Assembly (NCBI GenBank): GCA_965230375.1
Contig: CBDDKU010000016.1
Location: 180,805-244,804 of the forward strand
Direction: 5' to 3'
Source: CBDDKU01 sp965230375
Lineage (GTDB): Bacteria; Bacteroidota; Bacteroidia; Flavobacteriales_D; Cryomorphaceae
DNA length: 64,000 nt
A model generated the notes under the pieces. It did not search any database. It worked only from the letters and a program-made list of their open reading frames with translations, and had not been told where the DNA came from. This document shows, in pieces, positions 42,758 through 51,856 of the stretch; position 1 is the first letter of the stretch, and each line of letters starts with the position of its first letter. The translations under genes and the position numbers were made by a program.

Positions 42758-45700
42758 TTGAAATATATTGCACTTGCTTTTTTAGGCATGTTGCTGTCGG
42801 CGACAGTTTATGCCCAAACTGGTACTATCTCCGGTACCGTATCTGACAAAACCACAGGAGAAACCCTTATCGGAGCCACAGTGCTCTACTCAGAAGGAAA
42901 AGGAGTTGTAACCGATATTGATGGAAAATATTCCATTGAACTGCCATATGGGACTTACTCGATCGAAGTTTCGTACGTCAACTATGACCCTATTGTACAA
43001 GAAGTAACCCTCGACAAGAATTTCCTGAACTTAGATTTTGCAATGTCTACCACAACCCTTCGAGAGATTGAAGTGGTGGCAGATATGGCAGTTCAAAATG
43101 AAACACCGGTTGCATTTACCAATATCAAACCCGCTCGAATAAGCGAAGAGCTTGGAACCAATGACGTTCCCATGCTTTTGACTACCACACCAGGGGTATA
43201 TGTTACTCCTGCCGGTGGAAGCGACGGTGGAGCACGAATCTCAATTAGAGGATTTCAACAAAGAAACATCTCTGTAATGATTGATGGAATTCCCATTAAC
43301 AATATGGATGATGGACGTGTATTTTGGTCCAACACATACGGACTTGATGCCGTACTTGCCAACTTGCAAGTACAGAGAGGTTTGACTTCATCTAAACTAG
43401 CCCTTCCAGCCATTGGGGGAACCATCAATTACATCACAAAAAGCATTGAAAACGAAGAAAATTTCTTTGTTCAGCAGAGTTATGGTAGCTACAATACCCT
43501 CCGAACTACCATAGGTTATAACTCAGGGCGTTTAAAAAATGGCTGGGGTTTTTCTGTGGCAGGGTCTGCCCGAACAGGTGACGGTTTTTACACAGCCATG
43601 TTTAAGGAAGAGTACTTTTACTACGGTAAAGTGCAGAAGGACTTCGGTAACCACATCGTATCATTCACTGCTACAGGAGCACCAATCAGGCAAGGAATCA
43701 GAGCCAGCAAGAACAAAATTGTTGTCTATGACAAAGATTTTGCCCGGGACCAATTTACTGGAAGTGACGAGCAATATAGACAATACGCGGAGTTCAATGT
43801 TATCTCAAACAGAGCTGGAGAAAATGACCAAGACGCTATAGCACAGCGGAACGCTATCGCAGAAGAAAACGGATGGGGTACCTATGATCCCAATACCGGA
43901 AACTTCGTCTACGACAGAGAGCTGTTTCTTCAAGAAGTAAGTCAGTATGACTTTATTGACACCACTGGGGTTATCTCCAAGGGAGTTCGATATAATAACC
44001 ATTGGGGATACTTGAACGGAAATAAAAAGAGCGAGCGGTTTAGAGACTATCACAAGCCCATCTTTGTTTTGAGCGACTTTTGGAAAGTTTCTGATCGGAT
44101 TAATATGTCAAACAAGGTTTACTACTCCTTTGGACGCGGAGGGGTAACAAACCGCATTCCTTTCCTCGGTTTTGGTGATTACGATTCTAGCCTTCAGGTA
44201 GACTTCGAAGACGACTGGCATAACAACACCGTCGGTGGGCTTTTCGGACCACCTATTTTCCCTAACTATTCTGACACTGAGTTGCGTTCGAGCGTTATCA
44301 TGAGAAAGGTTTACGATAACCACTCGTGGCTCGGATATCTTGGAATTCTCGACTTTCAGATCAATGAAAATTGGTCTTTCGCAGGTGGTCTTGACTTCCG
44401 TTACTACAAGTCGCACCGATATGCTGAGATCAGTGACCTGCTAGGTGGTGACTATTTTGTTCCCGAGTTGAGTGGACTACCACAAGACCGACCTACAGAC
44501 TATCCAAACCAAATGTACCGCAAGGGTGACAAATACGATTTTAACAGCGAAAATTATATTCGTTGGGGTGCCTTCTTTACCGAAACAAAATACAAGAAGG
44601 ATAAGTGGACGGCTTTCATAAATCTATCTGGTGTAATTAGCGGTTACAAGCGAAAAGACCTTTACGGAAACAAAGACTTTATTGCAGATGACGGAACCCG
44701 ATTCGCAAACGCAATTGGTTACGGCGATGTGCTTTTTTACAATGGATCAAACGTATTGGTTGCTGCTGACAACATCAATGAAGGAACTTCTTCGTTTTAC
44801 ACATCCGGAGACACCACTTTTGTAACGAACCCAGCGCAAAATGAGAATGACTATGCTCCAACTGGAACAAATTACATAGTAGGAGCTGAGCAGGTAGAGT
44901 ACAATGATGATCGGAATCAGACTTCTGAAACTCCGTGGAAAAACATCCCTGGGTTCACAGTAAAAGGAGGGGTTGGATACGCCATCAATGATCACCATCA
45001 CGTATTTGTGAACCTAGGTTACTTGAGTAGGACACCTCGATTCAGAAACGTAATCGATATTAGCAACATCAACCAGTTCTTTAGAGATATTGAAAATGAG
45101 AATATTACTTCTTTCGAACTTGGCTACAATTACAACTCCAAGAAATTTGCAGCCAGTGTAAATACGTATTATATCGATTGGAGAAACAGACCTTATGAAG
45201 GGGGGACGAGAGTAAGACTACCAGGAAGAGACATTCCCGTTCAAGCCAATATCAACGCTATGAATGCACGTCATATTGGTATAGAAGGAAACTTCACTTA
45301 TAATATCAATAAGCATTGGACGGTAGAAGCGTTTGCATCAATTGGAGACTGGAGATGGACAAGTAAAGACACGGTTAACTTTTTTGATGACAACGGAAAT
45401 TTAGTTTACGAAGTAGGACCCGACAATCAGCCGACAGATGAGCCTGTCGAGATCTCCTTCGATGCTGATGGCGTCTTTGTTGGTAATTCCCCGCAAACAC
45501 AAGTCGGTGGATCTGTAAGGTTTAGATTCTTAAAGGAAGAAAACGCCTATCTGGGTGGAAGATACACCTACTACGCGCGACATTACTCAGAATTTGACCC
45601 TTTGCAATTGCAAGGAGAAAAAGCCGGAAGACAGTCTTGGATGATACCAAACTACGGCCTACTCAGCTTGTATGCTGGTTACCACTTCGATATTTCGAAA

Positions 45701-45907
45701 GTTAGGTTTGACCTTAACTTTGTTGTAGACAACGTGCTAAACGAGTTATACATATCAGATGCCGACAACAACAGTGGTGGATCTTTGGTAACAACAGATT
45801 ACCTGGACAGCCCAGCTCCTGCATCAGTCACTTTCGACGCAAATTCTGCAGCCGTTTATTTTGGACTGCCTACTACATACGGAATTACATTAAAAGCTAC
45901 TCTCTAA
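42758..45907 (+). CDS. TonB-dependent receptor
   Basis: A 1,049-residue outer-membrane receptor: signal peptide (about 1-20), carboxypeptidase-regulatory-like domain (about 23-105, ISGTVSDKTTGETLIGATV), plug (about 120-230, ISIRGFQQRNISVMIDGIPIN), and a barrel ending GITLKATL. The start is TTG 42758, the only codon that keeps the signal peptide. It lies between the lamin-tail gene and a PLD-family secreted enzyme (4-base gap), so the substrate may be a product of that enzyme. No SusD partner is present. Confidence 0.88.
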   Translation: MKYIALAFLGMLLSATVYAQTGTISGTVSDKTTGETLIGATVLYSEGKGVVTDIDGKYSIELPYGTYSIEVSYVNYDPIVQEVTLDKNFLNLDFAMSTTTLREIEVVADMAVQNETPVAFTNIKPARISEELGTNDVPMLLTTTPGVYVTPAGGSDGGARISIRGFQQRNISVMIDGIPINNMDDGRVFWSNTYGLDAVLANLQVQRGLTSSKLALPAIGGTINYITKSIENEENFFVQQSYGSYNTLRTTIGYNSGRLKNGWGFSVAGSARTGDGFYTAMFKEEYFYYGKVQKDFGNHIVSFTATGAPIRQGIRASKNKIVVYDKDFARDQFTGSDEQYRQYAEFNVISNRAGENDQDAIAQRNAIAEENGWGTYDPNTGNFVYDRELFLQEVSQYDFIDTTGVISKGVRYNNHWGYLNGNKKSERFRDYHKPIFVLSDFWKVSDRINMSNKVYYSFGRGGVTNRIPFLGFGDYDSSLQVDFEDDWHNNTVGGLFGPPIFPNYSDTELRSSVIMRKVYDNHSWLGYLGILDFQINENWSFAGGLDFRYYKSHRYAEISDLLGGDYFVPELSGLPQDRPTDYPNQMYRKGDKYDFNSENYIRWGAFFTETKYKKDKWTAFINLSGVISGYKRKDLYGNKDFIADDGTRFANAIGYGDVLFYNGSNVLVAADNINEGTSSFYTSGDTTFVTNPAQNENDYAPTGTNYIVGAEQVEYNDDRNQTSETPWKNIPGFTVKGGVGYAINDHHHVFVNLGYLSRTPRFRNVIDISNINQFFRDIENENITSFELGYNYNSKKFAASVNTYYIDWRNRPYEGGTRVRLPGRDIPVQANINAMNARHIGIEGNFTYNINKHWTVEAFASIGDWRWTSKDTVNFFDDNGNLVYEVGPDNQPTDEPVEISFDADGVFVGNSPQTQVGGSVRFRFLKEENAYLGGRYTYYARHYSEFDPLQLQGEKAGRQSWMIPNYGLLSLYAGYHFDISKVRFDLNFVVDNVLNELYISDADNNSGGSLVTTDYLDSPAPASVTFDANSAAVYFGLPTTYGITLKATL

Positions 45908-45911
45908 ACTT

Positions 45912-48125
45912 ATGTGCTTCACTAAAAACATTCTTGCTTCATGCGCATTTTTACTCTCTGCAGCAGGGCTAAGTGCTCAATCTGACATCGCTGATCTTCG
46001 CGCAAACTACGATGTCGGAGAGATTGTCACCATCTCTGGAATTATCATCAATGGACCTGAATTGGGATCTGTAAGATATTTACAAGATGAAACCGGAGGA
46101 ATTGCGCTCTATCCTGGATCTGACTGGTCTGGCCAAGATGCCGAGCCAATGATTGGTGATATAATTACAATCACTGGAGAAATCACAGAGTTTGCTAATC
46201 TACTGGAGATAGGCCCAAACATATCTTCAATCACCATTGACAGCCAAGGAAATGACTTGCCCGCTCCAATCGTGGTAACCCCAAATGAATTATCAGAGCA
46301 ATACGAAGGAATGCTATTGCAAGTCACCGGGGCTTCATTCTTTGATGGGGGAGCTATGTTCGGAAGCTCAACGTATGGATTCAGTGCCAGTGACGAAGAA
46401 GGTGTAGTTTACGTTAGAAATGGATCACCGCTAATCGGAGAACTAATCCCTCTTGGTCCAATTAATTTGGTTGGGGTGCTTTCTCAATACAGCAACAACA
46501 GTCCATCAGAAGGCTATCAGCTTTTGCCGCGAGACTACAACGACTTCATCTTTTCGAGTCCTATCAACTTCACATCATCCATAGAACAATACAATCTTAC
46601 TACTTCAACTTTTGACCTGGAATGGAGTACTGATCTTGAATCTACTACAGAAGTAGAATACGGCCTAACTCCAGAGATGGGAAGCTTTGCGAGTGCCGCC
46701 GGAGAAGGAGTTGACCACTATATTACCTTGGAAGGTCTGGAGTCCGGATCTCCTTATTACTGCCAGGTCTTTTCAGTAGCCGGTGAAGACACGGCCAGAA
46801 GCACTATTGGTGTCTACAGTACGGTATCGGAATCATCAGGAGATATCCGTGTCTACTTCAACCGCTCAGTTAACCCAGATTTTGCAGGAGAAGAAGAAGC
46901 CGTTGGGCTTTTCGGGCTTACCGACGACACGCTAGCAGCTTACATTGACCGTGCGCAATATACGCTTGACATTGCTGTGTACAATTTGAACAGCTTCACT
47001 ATCGTAGGTGCTCTAAATGATGCTGCCGAAAGGGGAGTAGAAATAAGATATGTGTCCGAAGCTCAAACTTCAAATACAGGTTTCAATAGTTTGGATGAAA
47101 GCATCACAACATTTGTTCGACAAGGAGCCACTTCAAGCGGAATGCATAACAAGTTCATGGTCGTAGATAGAAACGTTGTAGATAGCGCAATGGTGCTGAC
47201 TGGATCAACAAACTGGACCACGAACAACCTACTACTCGACCCGAATAATATGGTTATTATACAAGATCAGGCACTTGCGCGAGCTTATACCATTGAATTT
47301 GAAGAAATGTGGGGAAGCTCAACAATGACCCCAGACCCCGATAATTCGCGTTTTGGTGCACTCAAGATGAATAATACACCAGAAAAGTTCATTATTGGGG
47401 GGAGCAATGTCGAACTCTACTTTTCACCATCTGACAATACGACAAATGCCATTGTAAACGCAATTGAATCGGCCGATCACAACCTAGATTTCGCACTTCT
47501 TGTGTTTACTAATGACATGCTGCGTGATGCAGTAATCGACCAAACAAATCTTTTCTTGACTCCGCGTGGTGTTATTGAACAAGTTGGTGGGTCTGCATCG
47601 GATGTTCCCGCACTTATCGATGCTGGTGTGGATATCTATTCGCATGCTGATGTGGATGCCCAGCTCCACCACAAATATGCGATCATAGACCATAGTAATC
47701 CGAGCTCAGATCCAATAGTTGTCACTGGCTCACATAACTGGAGCGCCTCAGCAGAATCAAACAATGATGAGAATACCCTGATCATTCACGATGCACGAGT
47801 TGCAAATCTTTTTTACCAGGAATTCATGGCGCGACTAGAAGAAACCACACTTAGCGTTAACGAGTTGGATCAGATGAATTTCAAGGTGTATCCCAACCCA
47901 GCTCAATCCCAAACCCAAATCCAATTCTCCTTGGAGAGCTCTGAAAATATTGCGCTTCAAGTTTTCGACTTGAGTGGCAAGCGTCTCTCATCAGATACAT
48001 TCGTTGGCGTGAGCGGTCTAAACCAGCGAGTAATAAACACGGCCAATTGGGCCAATGGAACCTATGTGATTGCAGTTCAGATTGGTGATCGGATCACATT
48101 CCAGAAGCTAATCGTAAAGCACTAA
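45912..48125 (+). CDS. Secreted PLD-superfamily phosphodiesterase/nuclease-like protein with T9SS domain
   Basis: A 737-residue T9SS substrate. Order: signal peptide (about 1-23), two OB-fold-like segments (about 24-215), a fibronectin-III-like domain (about 220-300), a phospholipase-D superfamily domain with two HxKxxxxD motifs (HNKFMVVD near 412 and HHKYAIID near 585, both followed by GS.NW), and a type A sorting domain (about 655-737, FKVYPNPAQSQTQ). Both catalytic histidines and lysines are kept, so it should cleave phosphodiesters, in DNA or phospholipid. Start ATG 4 bases after the receptor stop implies co-transcription. Confidence 0.88.
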   Translation: MCFTKNILASCAFLLSAAGLSAQSDIADLRANYDVGEIVTISGIIINGPELGSVRYLQDETGGIALYPGSDWSGQDAEPMIGDIITITGEITEFANLLEIGPNISSITIDSQGNDLPAPIVVTPNELSEQYEGMLLQVTGASFFDGGAMFGSSTYGFSASDEEGVVYVRNGSPLIGELIPLGPINLVGVLSQYSNNSPSEGYQLLPRDYNDFIFSSPINFTSSIEQYNLTTSTFDLEWSTDLESTTEVEYGLTPEMGSFASAAGEGVDHYITLEGLESGSPYYCQVFSVAGEDTARSTIGVYSTVSESSGDIRVYFNRSVNPDFAGEEEAVGLFGLTDDTLAAYIDRAQYTLDIAVYNLNSFTIVGALNDAAERGVEIRYVSEAQTSNTGFNSLDESITTFVRQGATSSGMHNKFMVVDRNVVDSAMVLTGSTNWTTNNLLLDPNNMVIIQDQALARAYTIEFEEMWGSSTMTPDPDNSRFGALKMNNTPEKFIIGGSNVELYFSPSDNTTNAIVNAIESADHNLDFALLVFTNDMLRDAVIDQTNLFLTPRGVIEQVGGSASDVPALIDAGVDIYSHADVDAQLHHKYAIIDHSNPSSDPIVVTGSHNWSASAESNNDENTLIIHDARVANLFYQEFMARLEETTLSVNELDQMNFKVYPNPAQSQTQIQFSLESSENIALQVFDLSGKRLSSDTFVGVSGLNQRVINTANWANGTYVIAVQIGDRITFQKLIVKH

Positions 48126-48131
48126 AAACAA

Positions 48132-48161
48132 ACAAGGGTCTACTCGTTCGTAGACCCTTGT
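48132..48161. terminator. Intrinsic terminator after the PLD-family gene
   Basis: Arms ACAAGGGTCTA (48132-48142) and TAGACCCTTGT (48151-48161) pair perfectly around an 8-base loop and are followed by TCTTAAT. It can serve both convergent genes. Confidence 0.75.
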
Positions 48162-48218
48162 TCTTAATCACCAATTAAACCTTATTAATGAAATCCGGAT
48201 TCTATTACGGAACTCAAT

Positions 48219-48977
48219 CTATAGGGTTACAAATTTTTTGACTTCTTCATAAAATCCATCTGGATCTTCAGCATGAACCCAGTGGTGAGTGGGCAATGCC
48301 GCAAACTCGGCGTTGGGAAACAGCCCAAGGATACTTCCGAATTCTTCGGGGACAACGTAATTAGATTTCTCTCCATACAGGAATAGCGTGGGTACATCGA
48401 CCTTGCCTGGTGGAAGAGGCTCCAAAATGCGGTCCATCTTCTCTTCCAACACATGCACATTGGGGCGCCACCCAAACTGGGTAGGCGTGACGCGGTAAAG
48501 GTTTTTCAGAATAAACTGTCGTGTACCAAAATCCGGTAAATATTCAGACACAGCATCTTCTGCTTGCTTACGACTTGTCGTATTCTCCAAATCGACACTG
48601 TGAAAAGCTGCCAGCACATCTTGATGATGCGGCGGGTACGACTTTACCCCCATATCAACGATGATGAGCTTCTCAACATATTCAGGGTATTTCTGAGCAA
48701 AGCGCATGGCGGTCTTCCCACCCATTGAATGGCCTATGACAATTGCATGCCTGATTTCGTGTGAAGTACAGAAGTCTTCTAAATCATCGGCTAGAATATC
48801 GTAGCTGAACTCATCGCTGTGCGGCGACTTCCCGTGGTTTCGCTGATCTACTAAATACACCTTGTAATCTTCCGCAAATCGCTTCCCTAGCGTTTGCCAA
48901 TTATCGGAAGAGCCGAATAAACCATGAAGGATGATCATAGGCTGACCCTCTCCCATTGATCGATAAGCTAATTTCAT
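48219..48977 (-). CDS. Alpha/beta hydrolase (YbfF-like esterase)
   Basis: A 252-residue cytoplasmic hydrolase with oxyanion HGLFGSSDNW (about 18-27), DQRNHGKSP, nucleophile GHSMGG (about 82-87) and catalytic His in THHWVHAEDP. The sequence resembles YbfF-type short-chain esterases. The ATG at 48977 overlaps the pdxJ stop as ATGA; an upstream GTG in frame is rejected. Co-transcribed with pdxJ. Confidence 0.87.
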   Translation of the reverse strand: MKLAYRSMGEGQPMIILHGLFGSSDNWQTLGKRFAEDYKVYLVDQRNHGKSPHSDEFSYDILADDLEDFCTSHEIRHAIVIGHSMGGKTAMRFAQKYPEYVEKLIIVDMGVKSYPPHHQDVLAAFHSVDLENTTSRKQAEDAVSEYLPDFGTRQFILKNLYRVTPTQFGWRPNVHVLEEKMDRILEPLPPGKVDVPTLFLYGEKSNYVVPEEFGSILGLFPNAEFAALPTHHWVHAEDPDGFYEEVKKFVTL

Positions 48978-49690
48978 TTCATCAAGCACTTTTGGTACAT
49001 TCTAATGGTGTTTTCAAGTCCGAGATAAAGCGCATCGCAGACCAAGGCGTGGCCGATAGACACTTCATCAAGATAGGGAACGTTCTGAGCAAAGAACTTG
49101 AGATTCTTCAAGTCCAAATCGTGTCCCGCATTCACTTTCAAGCCAATTTTATGCGCGTATTCTGCCGCTTTTGCGTAGGGCTTTACAGCGTCGGTATTTC
49201 CCTTTGCAAACTCAACGGCAAAGTTCTCAGTGTAGAGTTCTATTCGATCGGCACCAACTTCTTTAGCGCCTTCAATAATCTCTTCCACCGGATCTACAAA
49301 CAAGCTCACCCTTGCCCCTGTAGCCTTCAATCTTTTTACTTCAGATTGGAGAAACTCCCTATTTCTGATCGTATCCCATCCGGCGTTTGATGTCAACACA
49401 TCTGGACCATCTGGCACGAGAGTGACCTGCTCTGGCTTCGTATCGCTCGCAAGCTTAAAAAATCGATCGTCCGGAAAGCCTTCGATATTATATTCCGTAG
49501 TGATAATCGGCTTTAGATTGTATACATCTTGGGTGGTGATGTGACGCTCATCTGGTCTCGGGTGAATTGTAATCCCATCCGCACCGAAATTTTGACAATC
49601 AATAGCAACTTGAACCAAATTGGGGTTGTTTCCCCCTCTGGCATTTCGAATAGTCGCAATTTTGTTAATGTTTACGCTTAGCTTTGTCAT
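48974..49690 (-). CDS. pdxJ: Pyridoxine 5'-phosphate synthase PdxJ
   Basis: PdxJ is the TIM-barrel enzyme that joins 1-deoxyxylulose-5-phosphate and 3-amino-2-oxopropyl phosphate to give pyridoxine phosphate (vitamin B6). The N-terminal LSVNINKIATIRNARGG, the TIHPRPDERHI motif and GHDLDLKNL near the C-terminus are family signatures. Length 238 is normal. A 16-bp palindrome lies between its start and its promoter element. Confidence 0.95.
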   Translation of the reverse strand: MTKLSVNINKIATIRNARGGNNPNLVQVAIDCQNFGADGITIHPRPDERHITTQDVYNLKPIITTEYNIEGFPDDRFFKLASDTKPEQVTLVPDGPDVLTSNAGWDTIRNREFLQSEVKRLKATGARVSLFVDPVEEIIEGAKEVGADRIELYTENFAVEFAKGNTDAVKPYAKAAEYAHKIGLKVNAGHDLDLKNLKFFAQNVPYLDEVSIGHALVCDALYLGLENTIRMYQKCLMK

Positions 49691-49701
49691 CTATTTTAAA
49701 G

Positions 49702-49717
49702 TATATTTCGAAATATA
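49702..49717. promoter_or_regulatory. Perfect 16-bp palindrome in the pdxJ leader
   Basis: TATATTTCGAAATATA is its own reverse complement. It lies 12 bases upstream of the pdxJ ATG, downstream of the candidate -7 element, and about 50 bases upstream of the divergent CBS-protein start. It could be an operator for a dimeric repressor; no known regulator can be named. Confidence 0.45.
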
Positions 49718-49725
49718 GACGGCCA

Positions 49726-49733
49726 CAAAGGTA
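49726..49733 (-). promoter_or_regulatory. Candidate -7 element for pdxJ
   Basis: Minus-strand TACCTTTG matches TAnnTTTG, 35 bases upstream of the ATG at 49690. Confidence 0.55.
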
Positions 49734-49768
49734 AGGATGTATCGGCCAGTTTAAAGATTCAAATTCGA

Positions 49769-50431
49769 ATGCGCGCAGGAGATCTCATAAGTGACGAAAT
49801 ACCTACCCTAAAAGGGTCAGACAATGTATTGTTCGCCATGCAGTTGCTCGACGAGTATAAAATGACTCATTTGCCAGTGGTCGAGAATGGAGAATTCCTA
49901 GGTCTTTTATCTGACGATGCGGCCTTGGAAGTTCAAAACTACGATGCCAACCTAGCGAGCCTGAGACCAACGCTGAAACGAGTCTTTATTTTTAATACCC
50001 AGCACGTATACGACATTGTAAATCTAGCTGCCCAATTCCAACTGAGCGCCGTTCCAATTCTCGATGAGAAGGAAGCCTATGTAGGAGTCGTGAGCATCTA
50101 TTGCCTGGTCAGAGAGCTTGCTCAACTGGCAGCGATGAAAGATCCCGGCGCCGTTATCGTACTCGAGTTAAATCAAAGTGACTATTCACTCTCAGAAATT
50201 GCTCAAATAGTAGAAGGAAACGATGCCAAAATATTGAGCGCGAATGTGACTTCGCATCCCGATTCAACAAAAATGGAATTGACGCTCAAAATCAACCGAA
50301 CCAATATGGATGGCATCATCCAAACACTGGGCCGCTACGATTATCAGATAAAGGCCTCTTATCACCAATCTTCATATGAGGATATGATCCATCGGCGCTA
50401 CGACGAGTTGATGCGCTACCTTAAAATCTAG
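49769..50431 (+). CDS. CBS-domain protein
   Basis: A 220-residue cytoplasmic protein with a pair of CBS modules (about 1-135, MRAGDLISDEIPTLKGSDNVLFA and YDIVNLAAQFQLSAVPILDE), which usually bind adenosine nucleotides, and a C-terminal ACT-like segment (about 140-215). It precedes a cell-envelope gene run (POTRA barrel protein, nadK, porG, uppS, bamA); a CBS protein upstream of nadK is a recurring flavobacterial order. Specific function unknown. Confidence 0.85.
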   Translation: MRAGDLISDEIPTLKGSDNVLFAMQLLDEYKMTHLPVVENGEFLGLLSDDAALEVQNYDANLASLRPTLKRVFIFNTQHVYDIVNLAAQFQLSAVPILDEKEAYVGVVSIYCLVRELAQLAAMKDPGAVIVLELNQSDYSLSEIAQIVEGNDAKILSANVTSHPDSTKMELTLKINRTNMDGIIQTLGRYDYQIKASYHQSSYEDMIHRRYDELMRYLKI

Positions 50432-50440
50432 TCCTATTTG

Positions 50441-51856
50441 ATGGCCAGGGCGCTTTTCATTTTATTTTCAAGTCTATTTTTCTGTCTTTCTGCGTCAGGG
50501 CAGCAAGTAGAAACGCTCCAACTTGATACGATAGGGAAGAAATATATCCTTGACATTACCATTGAAGGAAATGATAAGACCAAGGATAGAATCATTCTTC
50601 GGGAAATTTCTATCCAACTCGGCGACTCACTGTATTGGTCAAACATACTCGCCGGCGCCGAACAAACGCGTAACAACATACGCAACCTTAACTTATTCAA
50701 CTTTGTAGAGGTCACCCCTTTGCAAATTGGGAACGATCAGGTAATCATTCTAATCAGTGTTCAGGAACGATGGTACATTTACCCTGTACCAATTTTGGAG
50801 CTGGCTCAAACCAATTTCAATACCTGGTGGGAAACCAAAGAGCTCCGTTGGCTCAATTATGGAATGGTGGTCCAGCACAAGAATTTTCGAGGATTAAACC
50901 AACGGGTCTCCCTCACTGCCAGATTCGGATACACGAAAAAATTTAGCGCGAGCTGGACCATTCCCAACTTGAATAGAAAGCAAACGCTAAGCCTTTACCT
51001 AGCTGGTGGATATTATGAAAATGACGAGATCGTCTACAATACATCAAACAACAAGCGTGAGTTTTATCGCGTTTTTGATGAAGGTAAGGCCCGTGAATAC
51101 AGCAAATTTGAAGTCGGTCTAGGCTACCGCGAAGACATCTTTCTCCGACACTACGTTCAATTGGGATACTTCAACGCCCACGTTCAAGACTCTGTTGTGG
51201 CTCTACAGCCAAATTATTTTACGGGAAACGTTTCGCGGTCGCAATTTTTAAGAGCTTCATACCTCATAAGCTATGATACGAGAGACTACAAGGAGTATGC
51301 CTTGAACGGGCTTTTACTCTCAGCCACCCTTCAACAAGACGGGTTGGGTTTAGTGAATAGAGAAGGGCTAAACCTTTTTACAACCTATCTAACCTTTCGG
51401 CATCATCTTAAATTGAGCGACAGGTTTTATTTCGGATACGCTGCGACTGGAAAATCTAACTGGTCAACGCCACCTTACTACCTGACACAGGCGCTAGGGT
51501 ATAGCAAAAACCTTCGCGGCTATGAGTACTACGTCATCGATGGAACCAGCTATGGGCTATTTCAAAGCAATTTCAAGTTTGCTTTGCTTAAGCGCAAAAA
51601 ATTCAACTTACCCGTTATCAGAGCACAAGAATTTGGCAAAGTGCACCTTGCTATTTACGCCAATTGGTTTGTAGATGGTGGCTTTGTATGGGGCGAAGGT
51701 TTCGAATCGCGCAATTCGCTCGTGAATGAATACCTTTACAGCACTGGATTCGGACTCGACTTTGTAACGTATTACGATCGTGTTTTCAGAGTAGAAGGAG
51801 CCATTAATGCACTGGGAGAAACAGGATTGTTTATCCACTTTAAACAAGCGTTCTAA
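50441..51856 (+). CDS. POTRA-domain BamA-like outer-membrane barrel protein
   Basis: A 471-residue outer-membrane protein: signal peptide (about 1-21), one POTRA-like domain (about 32-108, ILDITIEGNDKTKDRIILREIS), then a beta-barrel of aromatic-rich strands ending GLFIHFKQAF. It looks like a short member of the Omp85 superfamily, with one POTRA instead of the five of BamA. Its stop overlaps the nadK ATG as TAATG. The start is ATG 50441; a TTG one codon earlier is also in frame. Its job, as a BamA helper or a dedicated secretion channel, is unknown. Confidence 0.78.
   Translation: MARALFILFSSLFFCLSASGQQVETLQLDTIGKKYILDITIEGNDKTKDRIILREISIQLGDSLYWSNILAGAEQTRNNIRNLNLFNFVEVTPLQIGNDQVIILISVQERWYIYPVPILELAQTNFNTWWETKELRWLNYGMVVQHKNFRGLNQRVSLTARFGYTKKFSASWTIPNLNRKQTLSLYLAGGYYENDEIVYNTSNNKREFYRVFDEGKAREYSKFEVGLGYREDIFLRHYVQLGYFNAHVQDSVVALQPNYFTGNVSRSQFLRASYLISYDTRDYKEYALNGLLLSATLQQDGLGLVNREGLNLFTTYLTFRHHLKLSDRFYFGYAATGKSNWSTPPYYLTQALGYSKNLRGYEYYVIDGTSYGLFQSNFKFALLKRKKFNLPVIRAQEFGKVHLAIYANWFVDGGFVWGEGFESRNSLVNEYLYSTGFGLDFVTYYDRVFRVEGAINALGETGLFIHFKQAF

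Noticed and set aside
48164..48188. TTAA cores at 48164, 48175 and 48185, close to the 11-bp period of the Pho-like arrays.
   Set aside because: They lie between convergent genes behind a terminator, with no promoter element, and lack the C-A ending of TTAACA. This shows that AT-rich gaps can produce TTAA spacing by chance.
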